A stretch of DNA of 64,000 bases from Leifsonia sp. ZF2019 (GTDB lineage: Bacteria; Actinomycetota; Actinomycetes; Actinomycetales; Microbacteriaceae): the NCBI RefSeq assembly GCF_019924635.1, contig NZ_CP065037.1, positions 1,984,001 to 2,048,000 on the forward strand. The letters are read 5' to 3'. The position numbers were made by a program, and so were the translations under genes. The notes under the pieces were generated by a model that saw nothing but the letters and a program-made list of their open reading frames with translations, ran no database searches and was not told where the DNA came from. Positions 1-7,530 of this stretch are shown piece after piece (position 1 is the first letter of the stretch; every line of letters starts with the position of its first letter).

Positions 1-2
1 CG

Positions 3-911
3 CTCGGCGGACTCACCGATTGGATCTGGGACGGATTCATTCCGCGCGAAGGGCAGAACGTCCATCTCTCCCACGTGATTGTGGACTGGGCCTTCCGCAC
101 GAGCTCCACCTTCGATCCGGTGCTCGGCGACCGCATCCTGTACTTCATCCTCGGGGTGGTGTTCGCCGCGACGCTGCCGTTCGTCACCCGCGGGTTGACG
201 CTTGCCCATGACGCCATCGCGCGCGGGCTGCTCGGTGCGTGGCGTTCCGAGGCGCTGCAGCGGGAGGTCGCCGACCTGTCGGCCTCGCGCGGTGCTGCCG
301 TCGCCGCCGAGGACCAGGCGCTGCGCCGCCTGGAGCGCGATCTGCACGACGGCCCGCAGCAGCGGCTCATCCGGCTGCAGATGGACATCGCCGCCGCCGA
401 GCGCAAGCTCGCCGACGATCCGGACGCCGCGGCCGCCCTCCTGGCCGAGGCCCGGCAGCAGGCGGGGGACACCCTGGAGGAACTCCGGGCGCTCTCCCGT
501 GGCTTCGCACCGCCGCTCCTTCAGGACCGAGGACTCGCCGCCGCCGCCGAGTCGCTCGCCGCGCGCAGCACCGTGGCGATGCGGGTGGAGTCGTCGCTCG
601 CGACCGGCGAACGCTTCAGCCCGGAGACCGAGCGCAACGCCTACTACGTGCTCGCCGAGCTGGCGGCGAACGTCGCGAAGCACTCGGGTGCGACGGAGTC
701 ACGGCTGTTCCTGGACCGCACTGTCGACCCGTCGGGTGCTGTGTGGCTGAGCGTGTGGGTGACCGACAACGGCACCGGGGGTGCGGCCGCGGTCGACGGT
801 CACGGCCTCAGCGGGCTGGCCGAGCGCGTGCGCGGCCTGCGCGGCGAGTTCGTCGTGGACAGCCCGGCCGGGGGCCCGTCGCGGATCGGGGCGCGTCTCC
901 CGCTCTCCTGA
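3..911 (+). CDS. Two-component sensor histidine kinase, 5' end outside the window
   Basis: The reading frame is open from base 3, so the gene begins before the window and only its C-terminal 302 residues are visible. A GTG at 75 is not needed as a start. The order is a hydrophobic segment around bases 140-190, a short linker, a HisKA_3 dimerisation/phosphoacceptor helix with LERDLHDGPQQR (His codon 345-347), and a HATPase domain with the N-box AELAANVAKHSG, the DNGTGG box and GHGLSGLAERV. This is the NarL-type (LuxR-partner) kinase class, probably a membrane sensor of the actinobacterial putative-sensor type. The likely partner regulator lies on the opposite strand at 1239-1904, separated by a small antitoxin-like gene. 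Pairing by proximity is inference. Confidence 0.9.
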   Translation, partial: LGGLTDWIWDGFIPREGQNVHLSHVIVDWAFRTSSTFDPVLGDRILYFILGVVFAATLPFVTRGLTLAHDAIARGLLGAWRSEALQREVADLSASRGAAVAAEDQALRRLERDLHDGPQQRLIRLQMDIAAAERKLADDPDAAAALLAEARQQAGDTLEELRALSRGFAPPLLQDRGLAAAAESLAARSTVAMRVESSLATGERFSPETERNAYYVLAELAANVAKHSGATESRLFLDRTVDPSGAVWLSVWVTDNGTGGAAAVDGHGLSGLAERVRGLRGEFVVDSPAGGPSRIGARLPLS

Positions 912-925
912 GCGCGGAGACGACC

Positions 926-960
926 AAGGGCGGGGGAGGGCTGTACCCTCGCCCGCCCTT
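926..960. terminator. Bidirectional terminator hairpin
   Basis: A 9-bp perfect stem (926-934 with 952-960, AAGGGCGGG/CCCGCCCTT) lies between the convergent kinase and antitoxin-like genes. The loop is GC-rich, as is common for actinobacterial terminators. Confidence 0.6.
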
Positions 961-976
961 CGTCGAGCGATCGCCG

Positions 977-1189
977 CTACTCGGTGCCGATGGCCTTGTC
1001 CGCGGCATCGCGAGCGCCGTCGATCTGGCTCTCGAACTTGCCACCGGTGACCTTGTTGGCCGCGTCGGCGACCCCGTCGAGCAGCTTGTCGCTGATGTCC
1101 TCGGCCTGCTCGGATTTCAGCGCGTTCTTCACGGTGTCGCTGTCGAGGAATTCCTTGGCTTTGTTGGTGATGTCGTCCAGTCCTGCCAC
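977..1189 (-). CDS. MT0933-like antitoxin family small protein
   Basis: A 70-residue charged, helical protein. The N-terminus AGLDDITNKAKEFLDSD and the repeated Asp/Ala/Lys pattern resemble the Rv0909/MT0933-like antitoxin family of Actinobacteria. I chose the GTG at 1189 because AGGTG sits a few bases upstream and the family normally begins at this point; an ATG at 1231 would add 14 uncharacteristic residues. No toxin gene is adjacent, so its role as an antitoxin is uncertain. Many family members are single genes, and a general stress-protein role is possible. It lies downstream of the response regulator on the same strand and could be cotranscribed with it (49-nt gap). Confidence 0.65.
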   Translation of the reverse strand: MAGLDDITNKAKEFLDSDTVKNALKSEQAEDISDKLLDGVADAANKVTGGKFESQIDGARDAADKAIGTE

Positions 1190-1238
1190 GGTGCACCTGC
1201 TTTCGTCGTCGATGAGCGGTTCACGCGCCATTCTGTCC

Positions 1239-1904
1239 TCACCGCTGCAGGAACGCCAGTACCGCGAGCACCCTGCGGTGGTCGTCGCCGGAGTCCTCCA
1301 GTGTCAGCTTCTGGAAGATCGACGTCACGTTCTTCTCGACGGCGCCCACCCCGATCACCAGTTGCGCGGCGATCGCCGAGTTCGTGCGCCCCTCCGCCAT
1401 CAGCCCCAGGACCTCCCGCTCACGCGGCGTCAGCGTCGCCAGCGGATCCGTGCGCCGCGTCAACAGCTCGCGCACGACCTCCGGGTCGAGCACCGTACCG
1501 CCCTGTGCGACCCGCGTCACGGCGTCCCGCAGCTCGTCGAGCGACGCGATGCGATCCTTCAGCAGGTAACCCGTGCCGCCCTCCCCGCTGGCGAGCAGCT
1601 CCTGCGCGTAGGTCCCCTCGACGTACTGGCTGAGCAGCAGCACGGCGACGCCCGGATGCTCGGCCCGGATCCGCAGCGCCGCCCGCACCCCCTCGTCGCG
1701 GAACGTCGGCGGCATCCGCACGTCGAGCACCGCCACATCCGGCCCCACCGCGCCGATCTCCGCCAGCAGAGACTCCGCGTCCCCGTACGCCCCGACCGTC
1801 TCGAACCCGGCCTCGTCGAACAGCCGGATCAGCCCCTCCCGCAACAGGACGGAGTCGTCGGCGACGACCAGGCGGAGCGGAGCAGAGGTGGGGTTCAGTG
1901 GCAC
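1239..1904 (-). CDS. NarL/FixJ-family response regulator
   Basis: A cytoplasmic DNA-binding regulator of about 221 residues. The receiver domain begins LRLVVADDSVLLREGL (acidic pair), carries the phosphoacceptor Asp in VAVLDVRMPP, and is followed by the conserved GYLLKD. A C-terminal LuxR HTH has LTPREREVLGLMAEGRTN. The GTG at 1904 is the likely start because it places only a short leader before the receiver domain. Its probable kinase partner is the gene at 3-911. An IS30-family element begins about 40 bp upstream of this start, so the native promoter region is largely displaced and expression may now depend on the IS. Length and motifs are intact, so the protein itself should be functional. 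Confidence 0.92.
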   Translation of the reverse strand: MPLNPTSAPLRLVVADDSVLLREGLIRLFDEAGFETVGAYGDAESLLAEIGAVGPDVAVLDVRMPPTFRDEGVRAALRIRAEHPGVAVLLLSQYVEGTYAQELLASGEGGTGYLLKDRIASLDELRDAVTRVAQGGTVLDPEVVRELLTRRTDPLATLTPREREVLGLMAEGRTNSAIAAQLVIGVGAVEKNVTSIFQKLTLEDSGDDHRRVLAVLAFLQR

Positions 1905-1944
1905 GGGAGCCAGCCTATTCGGGCACAGCGGCGACGTCCCGCCG

Positions 1945-2005
1945 CACACATTTGGACCGAATGTCGAGAATCACGCTGGTGGTTTCTGGTGGTGAGTGCA
2001 ACACC
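1945..2005 (+). repeat. IS30 element left terminal inverted repeat
   Basis: Matches 3232-3292 in inverted orientation. The terminal 13 bp and the inner 25-nt block are nearly perfect; the region between them is diverged. Confidence 0.8.
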
Positions 2006-2028
2006 CTTTGTTGATGTGGAGGGTTGGG

Positions 2029-3252
2029 ATGGGGTTGCATTCGTCGTTGGAGACGCGGGTTGAGGCGTTGGGGTTGTTGTTGGCTGGTGCTTCGGCTGTG
2101 AGTGTGGCGGTGGTGGTGGGGGTGCCGCGTGGTCGGGTGCAGCGGTGGGCCAGGCTTGCGGGCATGAGGTTTGAGCCGGGGAGTCGTGCTGGTTTGTTGC
2201 GTGTCGGGCTGTCGGGTGCGGGTGGCGCGGCGGGGGGTCATGGGCGCAGGTTGTCGTTGGCGGATCGGGCGTTGATCCAGGCAGGGTTGGCGCAGGGGTT
2301 CTCGTTGCGCCGGATCGCGGGTCTGGTCGGGGTGGCACCGTCGACGGTGTCGCGGGAGGTTGCCCGTTCCAGGTGGTCGTATCGGGGGCGGTGGCAATAT
2401 GAGGCGGGGGTGGCGCATCAGGTCGCCGGTCAGCGGCGGGCCCGGCCCAAGCCGCGCAAACTCGATCAGGATCCGTGGTTGCGGGCCGCGGTGGTCGAAC
2501 AGTTGAACGCCCGGTTCTCCCCGCAGCAGGTCGCGGGTCGGCTGCCGCTGCTGTTCCCGGGGCGAGAGGATATGCGGGTGACGGCTGAGACGATCTACCA
2601 GGCCCTCTATGTTCAGGGCAAAGGCGGGTTGCGGCACGAGCTGACCGTGGTCAAAGCGTTGCGGACCGGTCGGGCGGGACGCATCCCGCAGTCGAAACTG
2701 CCGCGGCGCAGCAACCGGCCCTGGCTGGACGGTGCCCGGCTCAGCGACCGGCCAGCCCAGGTCACCGACCGCGCCGTCCCGGGACATTGGGAAGGCGACC
2801 TCGTCGTCGGACCCGCAGGCTCCGGGATCATCACCCTGGTCGAACGCTCCACCCGGTTCGCCCTCCTGGGCCGGCTGCCCGGAACCCGGGACTCCGCCAC
2901 GGTCATCGACCGGCTCACCGAGATGATCGGCCACCTGCCGTCCGCACTGTTCTCGACCCTGACCTGGGATCAGGGCACCGAGATGGCAGAACACGCCCGC
3001 TTCACTATCGCAACCGGTTGCCCGGTGTTCTTCGCCGACCCTCACTCACCCTGGCAGCGCGGCAGCAACGAGAACCTCAACGGGCTGATCCGAGACTTCT
3101 ACCCCAAGGGCACCAACTTCAACACCATCCCCGACGCCGACCTCGCCGAAACCCAACGCCTCCTCAACATCCGCCCCCGACAAACCTTGAACTTCCACAC
3201 CCCAGCCGAGAAACTCGACCAATACCTACAAGGTGTTGCACTCACCAGCTGA
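2029..3252 (+). CDS. IS30-family transposase
   Basis: A 407-residue DDE recombinase that cuts and joins the IS ends. An N-terminal HTH is visible (SLRRIAGLVGVAPSTVSREV), followed by a second linker region. The catalytic core has GHWEGDLVVG (first Asp), LTWDQGTEMA (second Asp) and RGSNENLNGLIRDFYPKG (Glu), the IS30 signature. I chose ATG 2029 because GGAGG lies 7 nt upstream; in-frame GTG 1996 and ATG 2014 are alternatives and would place the start inside or at the edge of the left inverted repeat. The frame is intact, so the element may be active. Confidence 0.93.
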   Translation: MGLHSSLETRVEALGLLLAGASAVSVAVVVGVPRGRVQRWARLAGMRFEPGSRAGLLRVGLSGAGGAAGGHGRRLSLADRALIQAGLAQGFSLRRIAGLVGVAPSTVSREVARSRWSYRGRWQYEAGVAHQVAGQRRARPKPRKLDQDPWLRAAVVEQLNARFSPQQVAGRLPLLFPGREDMRVTAETIYQALYVQGKGGLRHELTVVKALRTGRAGRIPQSKLPRRSNRPWLDGARLSDRPAQVTDRAVPGHWEGDLVVGPAGSGIITLVERSTRFALLGRLPGTRDSATVIDRLTEMIGHLPSALFSTLTWDQGTEMAEHARFTIATGCPVFFADPHSPWQRGSNENLNGLIRDFYPKGTNFNTIPDADLAETQRLLNIRPRQTLNFHTPAEKLDQYLQGVALTS

Positions 3253-3292
3253 AACCGCCGCTCTGTAACCACACTTTTAGTCCAAATGTGTG
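3232..3292 (-). repeat. IS30 element right terminal inverted repeat
   Basis: Inverted partner of 1945-2005. The transposase stop codon (3250-3252) lies inside this repeat, in the spacer of the inner block. Confidence 0.8.
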
Positions 3293-3308
3293 TACGGCGG
3301 GATGCGAA

Positions 3309-3354
3309 CGGAGGGGATGACGGGAATCGAACCCGCGTAATCAGTTTGGAAGAC
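3309..3354 (-). repeat. Left attachment repeat (tRNA-Gly 3' fragment)
   Basis: Identical over 46 bp to 9188-9233, covering the tRNA-Gly 3' part from the anticodon stem to the discriminator base. It diverges at 3355, inside the anticodon stem, so it cannot encode a tRNA. Confidence 0.92.
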
Positions 3355-3507
3355 CCTCCAGGTGCGTAAACCGAGCCGAACCAATTTGCTCCGACCCAGA
3401 CCGCCGTCACCCGTCTTGCCCAGTGTTTAAATGGGGAGATCGCGGGTTCTAGCCCCGTTACTCACCAGCCTCGGAGTGCGCCGGAGTGCCTCGGCGGGGC
3501 ACGGTGA

Positions 3508-3539
3508 CGGGGTTTTTCGGGGATTGGACGGGGATCGCG
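3508..3539 (+). repeat. Island-end subterminal repeat, left copy
   Basis: CGGGGTTTT followed by GACGGGGATCGCG (3527-3539) recurs in the same orientation at 9121-9142 near the other island end. Candidate integrase arm-type sites. Another shared 11-mer, GCCCAGTGTTT, is at 3418-3428 and 9173-9183. The rest of 3355-3558 holds no gene that I can support. Confidence 0.5.
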
Positions 3540-3558
3540 CCATCAGTTCCCGACGGGG

Positions 3559-4353
3559 TTAACCGGGGATGACGTAAGAGTTGAGGCCAGCGGCGAGGTT
3601 GTCATAGCGATCAAGCATCCACGAGACGCTGATGTGTTCACGCTTCGGTCGCGGCAGGTATCCGAAGCCTCCTGCGCGCATCTCTCCAGTTGGATGCTTC
3701 TTCGTCCACAAGAGTTGCGCGAGGTTGGGGAACATCTCGCGCGCGACCGGCTCGCGACCGTTGCCACCTGCCGTATTCGCGCAGTATCTGAACGCGCCGA
3801 GGGAGATGTCCGCGGCGCTACTGAGATGTGAAGCGTTGTCGCTGGTCATGCCGAACAACCGAATCCGATCATCGACTCGAACGTGGCTGCCTGTATGCAT
3901 CTTGAGGCCGTGCTGATGAAGATACTCAAGATGGTCGTAACGGTCGTTGTCGCGGTCCATCAGCATGATGCCGGTCTGACGTTCATCCACGAGCAGCTTC
4001 CTGTACGAGCCAGCTAGCGTGTTCAGCGCCCATTCCATCCGCGTGTCGTAGCTCTGATCTCGGCACAGGTCGTGCAGGACGAGTGACACGATCATCCGGA
4101 CGCCGATGTCTTTGAGGTCTGCGATCAGGTCGCGTTTAGCAGTCCTATGTTGCTCGATACTGACGGACGCAGGACGTGAATTCGTATCGAACTTGAAGCT
4201 TTGGCCATGTCGGTAACCAGCGATTCGACGCTGCTTTGCCACCGCGGAGTGAACGAGGGCGATCTGAGCCTCGTCGAACACCAGCCCGCCTACGATGAAG
4301 AACTCGCCCTGCGATGCATCCTTGTTTGTCTCATCTACGAGAAACGTGTACAC
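3559..4353 (-). CDS. DUF3800 domain protein
   Basis: A 264-residue soluble protein. The N-terminal FLVDETN matches the DUF3800 opening motif (usually VDESG), and a central LMDRDNDRY plus the C-terminal SSAADISLGAF supply the conserved acidic positions of this RNase H-like-fold family. DUF3800 genes are common in phages, genomic islands and near defence genes; the biochemical role is not established. The start is the GTG at 4353, with GGGGG 4 nt upstream. It is the leftmost island gene and diverges from the integrase operon across about 215 bp (4354-4568) with no other gene that I can support. The frame is intact. Confidence 0.8.
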   Translation of the reverse strand: MYTFLVDETNKDASQGEFFIVGGLVFDEAQIALVHSAVAKQRRIAGYRHGQSFKFDTNSRPASVSIEQHRTAKRDLIADLKDIGVRMIVSLVLHDLCRDQSYDTRMEWALNTLAGSYRKLLVDERQTGIMLMDRDNDRYDHLEYLHQHGLKMHTGSHVRVDDRIRLFGMTSDNASHLSSAADISLGAFRYCANTAGGNGREPVAREMFPNLAQLLWTKKHPTGEMRAGGFGYLPRPKREHISVSWMLDRYDNLAAGLNSYVIPG

Positions 4354-4568
4354 GGAGCCCCCTTCTCTTCCTTGAAGCTACCCGAGGGAGCACTGCGGTG
4401 TGGTGCAAGGCGCAGCGCGTCGCTAGCGCTCATCCGCCCCAGAGAGATGCAGCATTCTCAGTTTCTCGACGGGGTTTGCCCACCGCAACGCCAGCCGAGC
4501 CGATCGCGGCCGATGCCGCCGAGCAGATGGGCTGGGCCGACCGATGAGCAAGGTCATCGTCCGTCGCC

Positions 4569-4766
4569 GTGTCAGCGCTCAAGCGTGGCCACGTCGTCCT
4601 GGAGGACTACGAGTTGCCGGCCGTCATCACGCGGATCGTGCCGAGCCGAGGACGCTTAACAGTCTGGGCGCGCTACCCGTGGCAGGCGTCAAGAGAGCCG
4701 GAGTGGCGGCTCGGCCGCTTCAACCGAGCCGACGTCCTGCCCAAGGTCGTGGAGAGGGGCTACTGA
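4569..4766 (+). CDS. Small protein upstream of integrase
   Basis: A 65-residue basic protein (VITRIVPSRGRLTVWARYPW, then EPEWRLGRF) whose TGA overlaps the integrase ATG by one base (TGATG, 4764-4768), so the two are translationally coupled. An in-frame stop just upstream makes GTG 4569 the first available start; no clear ribosome binding site is visible. The position resembles that of excisionase or accessory genes in small integrative elements, but I see no HTH and do not assign a function. Confidence 0.5.
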   Translation: MSALKRGHVVLEDYELPAVITRIVPSRGRLTVWARYPWQASREPEWRLGRFNRADVLPKVVERGY

Positions 4767-5954
4767 TGGCACACGTTCGAGAATTTGAACGGAAGACCGG
4801 CATCGCGTACGAGGTGCGATGGAAGGCGGACGGTCGAGAGCGGCAGAAGACCTTCACCGTGAAGCGTGAGGCCGAGCGGTACGCCCTCACCGTTGAGAAC
4901 GCCAAAGCCACCGGAGCGCCGACAGCCGAGCTCGCAGGACGATCCGAGAAGTTCGAGGCGGTCGTGGCAGCGTCCCTCGACGCGAGCCGTCCGCGGCTCA
5001 AGGCAGGGACCATCGTGCAGTACGAGAACCTCTACGCGACCCGCATCTTGCCGACGTTCGGCGCCCAAGCGCATCTCCGCAATCACGAGCCAGGATGTGC
5101 AGCGGTGGGTGAGTGCTCTCGTCGCTGCGGGCAAGGCACCGAACACCGTCCACAACCACTACGTCGCCCTGAACAAGGTCTTCCGCTACGCGGCCAAGCA
5201 CCGGCTGATCTCGCATAACCCTTGCGACGCCGTCGAGCTACCGAAGAACGTTCACACCAAGGGGTTCGCGCCGGTGTTCCTCACCAAAGCGCAGGTGGAC
5301 GAACTCGCGTCTGCTCTCGACGTAACGGAGCCGTACGGATTGCTTGCGCGTTTCTGTGCGCTGACGAGGCTGCGAGCGGCAGAGGTACAGGGTCTGCGAA
5401 TTCGAGATGTAGCCCTCGCCGCCACCGAGACGACCGGCGCGCACGTCGAGGTTCGGCAGACGATAAAGCGGGTCGGCGGAGTGTGGACTGTTGGCACGCC
5501 CAAGTCCGCCCGGAGTCGCCGCGACGTGCCGTTGCTCGACCGATCGCTGATTGCGGAGCTGAAGTTGTTCCTCCTGACGCACCCGAACTCAGGCGACCCC
5601 GACGCGCTCTTCTGGCCGGCTCGGAGCAACGGCTCTCGTCGCCTCGACTTCTCCCGCAACATCGACTGCGGGTCTGTCCTGCAGTACTACATGCGCCCGC
5701 TGCTGCCCGCTCTAGCGTTGCCACCGAAGATGCGCTGGCACGACCTCCGCCACACGTACGCATCGCTGATGCTCGCCGCGGGCATCCCGCCGTACAAGCT
5801 CAGCCGGTGGACGGGCCACGCCTCGCTCGTCACAACGGACACCATCTACTCGCACCTGTACCCGAGCGACTACAGCGCCGAGATCGCGCAGTTCGAGGCG
5901 TTCACATCCAGCAGAGCGGTAGTGATCGCTGACCGGCTTGCACTCGAGCGCTGA
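4766..5954 (+). pseudogene. Tyrosine recombinase (integrase) with a single-base frameshift
   Basis: Two overlapping frames together give one 395-residue phage-type integrase. The first frame (from ATG 4766) supplies the N-terminal arm-binding region and the start of the core-binding domain, ending in RILPTFGAQ. The second supplies ISAITSQDVQRWVSALVAAG to the end, including the catalytic Arg (TRLRAAEVQGL), Lys (TPKSARSRRDVPL), HDLRHT box, TGHAS and nucleophile Tyr (TDTIYSHLY). One extra base near 5071-5073 (CAAGCGCATC where CAACGCATC restores the frame) breaks it; the first frame then runs to a stop at 5218. It may be a true inactivating mutation or a sequence error. Everything else is intact, suggesting recent loss. 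Its target is the tRNA-Gly 3' end, judging from the att repeats. Confidence 0.88.
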
Positions 5955-6016
5955 CATGGGGGAGCCCCGACGCGCATGTCGATTCGGGCGACACGTGCGC
6001 CGGGGCTCTGCGCAGA

Positions 6017-6298
6017 CTAGAAGGTCGGCAGCGACAGCAGGTTGTTGTTCCACTTGCCGTCGGCGTACGTCCGCAGGTACGGGCGTCCGGCGTCCGGGTG
6101 CACGGTGCCGACGTCTACGCGACTTGCGCCACTGCCGACGTAGGCATCGCCCTTCTTGTTGTCGATCCACTCGACCATCGTCGGCTTATCGCTGACGCCC
6201 GTCTCGGTGCTGCTCGTGTTCTTCCACTTGTAGCTGACGATGGACTCGTGCGTCTTCGAGTAGCCCTCGTAACGCACGTGTGTTATTTGAACTGCCAT
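6017..6298 (-). CDS. DUF3892 domain protein
   Basis: A 93-residue protein starting MAVQITHVR and containing IVSYKWKN and YLRTYADGKWNNNLLSLP, the pattern of DUF3892, small proteins often found on mobile elements and of unknown function. The ATG at 6298 is preceded by AAGGGAG at good spacing, so the longer upstream frame is not used. It converges on the integrase gene with a 62-bp gap and diverges from the next module, leaving about 176 bp (6299-6474) between their starts that should hold both promoters. Confidence 0.8.
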   Translation of the reverse strand: MAVQITHVRYEGYSKTHESIVSYKWKNTSSTETGVSDKPTMVEWIDNKKGDAYVGSGASRVDVGTVHPDAGRPYLRTYADGKWNNNLLSLPTF

Positions 6299-6474
6299 TG
6301 CTTCTAACTCCCTTGGTAAGCGAGCCGCGGGTGCGACTGACACATACCAGTCTGTCTCTGTCCACCGACACCGAGGCCGGGCACACTCGGAGGCTGGGTA
6401 GCGGCCAAACCTGCTCCTCCCGCGCACTTTGATCCTCCTAGCTGCCGCGAGAGCCACCCGAATAGGGGTGAAAA

Positions 6475-7530
6475 ATGGCCGATGGTGACGACGGCGTTTC
6501 GCTAAGGTCTTGCCAAAGAGGGGGACTGTCCAAGATGACGCTCGATCAGGGGAACAATTCTGCGGCCGCTGCTTCAGAGCCGTGGTTCTCCAAGCCCAAC
6601 GTCGATGTGCTGTTCTATCGCGTAAATCGCAGGCCGATTGGGGGCGATCCGTCGCTGTTTGATCCGCCCCCAGACCTCCTGGATCATCTCCGACGCGTTC
6701 TTGCGGTTTCGGCGCCCGGGCACAGTGGCAGAAAGTATCGCAGGACCTGGCAGCTCGGCAGCCTGGAGTTCGATGAGCAAGCCGGGACCTTCACCGGGCG
6801 CTTGGGGTGGGCCAGATCGGCCAGTGTTCTCGGGCAGGTCTGGGACAGCGAGACTCACGAGTGGAGGGACCGGCTCGTCCCCAAGGATGACAGCGCTGTG
6901 GCGCCTGTCGCGTTCAGCTTGAACGGTCGCATCCTCGGCGTACTGAAGCATCCCTCCTTCACGACCGAGGCAGTGCTCGACGACGTGCTGACGGAGATTC
7001 TCAATGGCGGCGAACGCCAGATGGAGTTCCCGACTACGTCCTGGGGCGTCGAACCCCTGGGCGACCAAGGAGACTTCTACGCATGGCTAGATTCCGTCGA
7101 TCAGTTGTTGCTACTACGCCTTGTCTTCGAGCGCCCGAACCCCGACGGCGAGCCTGAGTTCGATGCGTTGTTCGCTCGTCTCGATCGGTATGAGGCGGAT
7201 CAGATCAAGGAAGAAATCCGGGCGCGCGACCAAACATCGGGGCTTCAGAAAGAGGCAGTCAAAAACGATCCAACCACCAAGGGGTTCCTGGTTGCGGCCC
7301 TCGACCATGCATTTGGACGGATCTGGGCTAAGGGAAAGCGCAATGGTCGCGCTGCAACTTATGATCAACGCCAGAGGGTCCAACGGCTGTCTATCGACGA
7401 TGTCGGGAGCGACTGGAATACTGCGACCGAGGCCGTCCTAGACGCGGTCTCCAAACGAGGACTGGAGCATGGGAAAACTTCGAAGCGAGGTGAGCTTTTG
7501 GACGGCAGTGGGACGACTTCGCCTCTCTGA
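6475..7530 (+). CDS. Unknown soluble protein of module A (island)
   Basis: A 351-residue soluble protein that I do not recognise. Visible parts are an N-terminal Ser/Ala-rich stretch, a beta-rich segment (NVDVLFYRVNRR, then RTWQLGSLEFDEQAGTFTGRLGW), a central segment TSWGVEPLGDQGDFYAWLDSVDQLLLLRLVFERPN split by helical regions, and a charged C-terminal third (YEADQIKEEIRARDQ, then FGRIWAKGKRNG) that could bind nucleic acid. Two starts have ribosome binding sites: ATG 6475 after AGGGG, and ATG 6535 after AGAGGGGG; the second better fits where folded sequence begins. Its 3' end overlaps the membrane-protein gene by 62 nt, so the two form one unit. No enzymatic motif is evident. Confidence 0.7.
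   Translation: MADGDDGVSLRSCQRGGLSKMTLDQGNNSAAAASEPWFSKPNVDVLFYRVNRRPIGGDPSLFDPPPDLLDHLRRVLAVSAPGHSGRKYRRTWQLGSLEFDEQAGTFTGRLGWARSASVLGQVWDSETHEWRDRLVPKDDSAVAPVAFSLNGRILGVLKHPSFTTEAVLDDVLTEILNGGERQMEFPTTSWGVEPLGDQGDFYAWLDSVDQLLLLRLVFERPNPDGEPEFDALFARLDRYEADQIKEEIRARDQTSGLQKEAVKNDPTTKGFLVAALDHAFGRIWAKGKRNGRAATYDQRQRVQRLSIDDVGSDWNTATEAVLDAVSKRGLEHGKTSKRGELLDGSGTTSPL

Larger units (their letters stand above)
1945..3292 (+). mobile_element. IS30-family insertion sequence
   Basis: A complete element of about 1.35 kb: one DDE transposase gene between imperfect 61-nt inverted terminal repeats (1945-2005 and 3232-3292). The outermost 13 bp (CACACATTTGGAC) and the inner block GGTTTCnnnTGGTGAGTGCAACACC match in both copies; the middle diverges. 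Outside the repeats, CCCGCCG on the left and CGGCGGG on the right extend the symmetry with a 2-bp offset. I could not identify a clear target-site duplication. The right end lies only 16 bp from the island's left attachment repeat. Confidence 0.88.

Noticed and set aside
3309..3354. Second tRNA-Gly gene
   Set aside because: Only the 3' half is present and the sequence diverges inside the anticodon stem; it is an attachment-site remnant.
3430..3470. tRNA-like 3' end (T-arm-like GCGGGTTCTAGCCCCGT then ACTCACCA) inside the left island end
   Set aside because: No matching 5' half, acceptor stem or anticodon arm could be folded, and the T-loop is off consensus. At most a decayed tRNA piece.
4201..4659. 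Plus-strand frames over the start of the DUF3800 gene and the gap before the integrase
   Set aside because: No ribosome binding site or conserved motif; they overlap a better-supported gene.
5045..5085. Programmed frameshift in the integrase
   Set aside because: No slippery heptamer, stimulatory stem or stop-adjacent signal is seen; a single-base indel explains it more simply.
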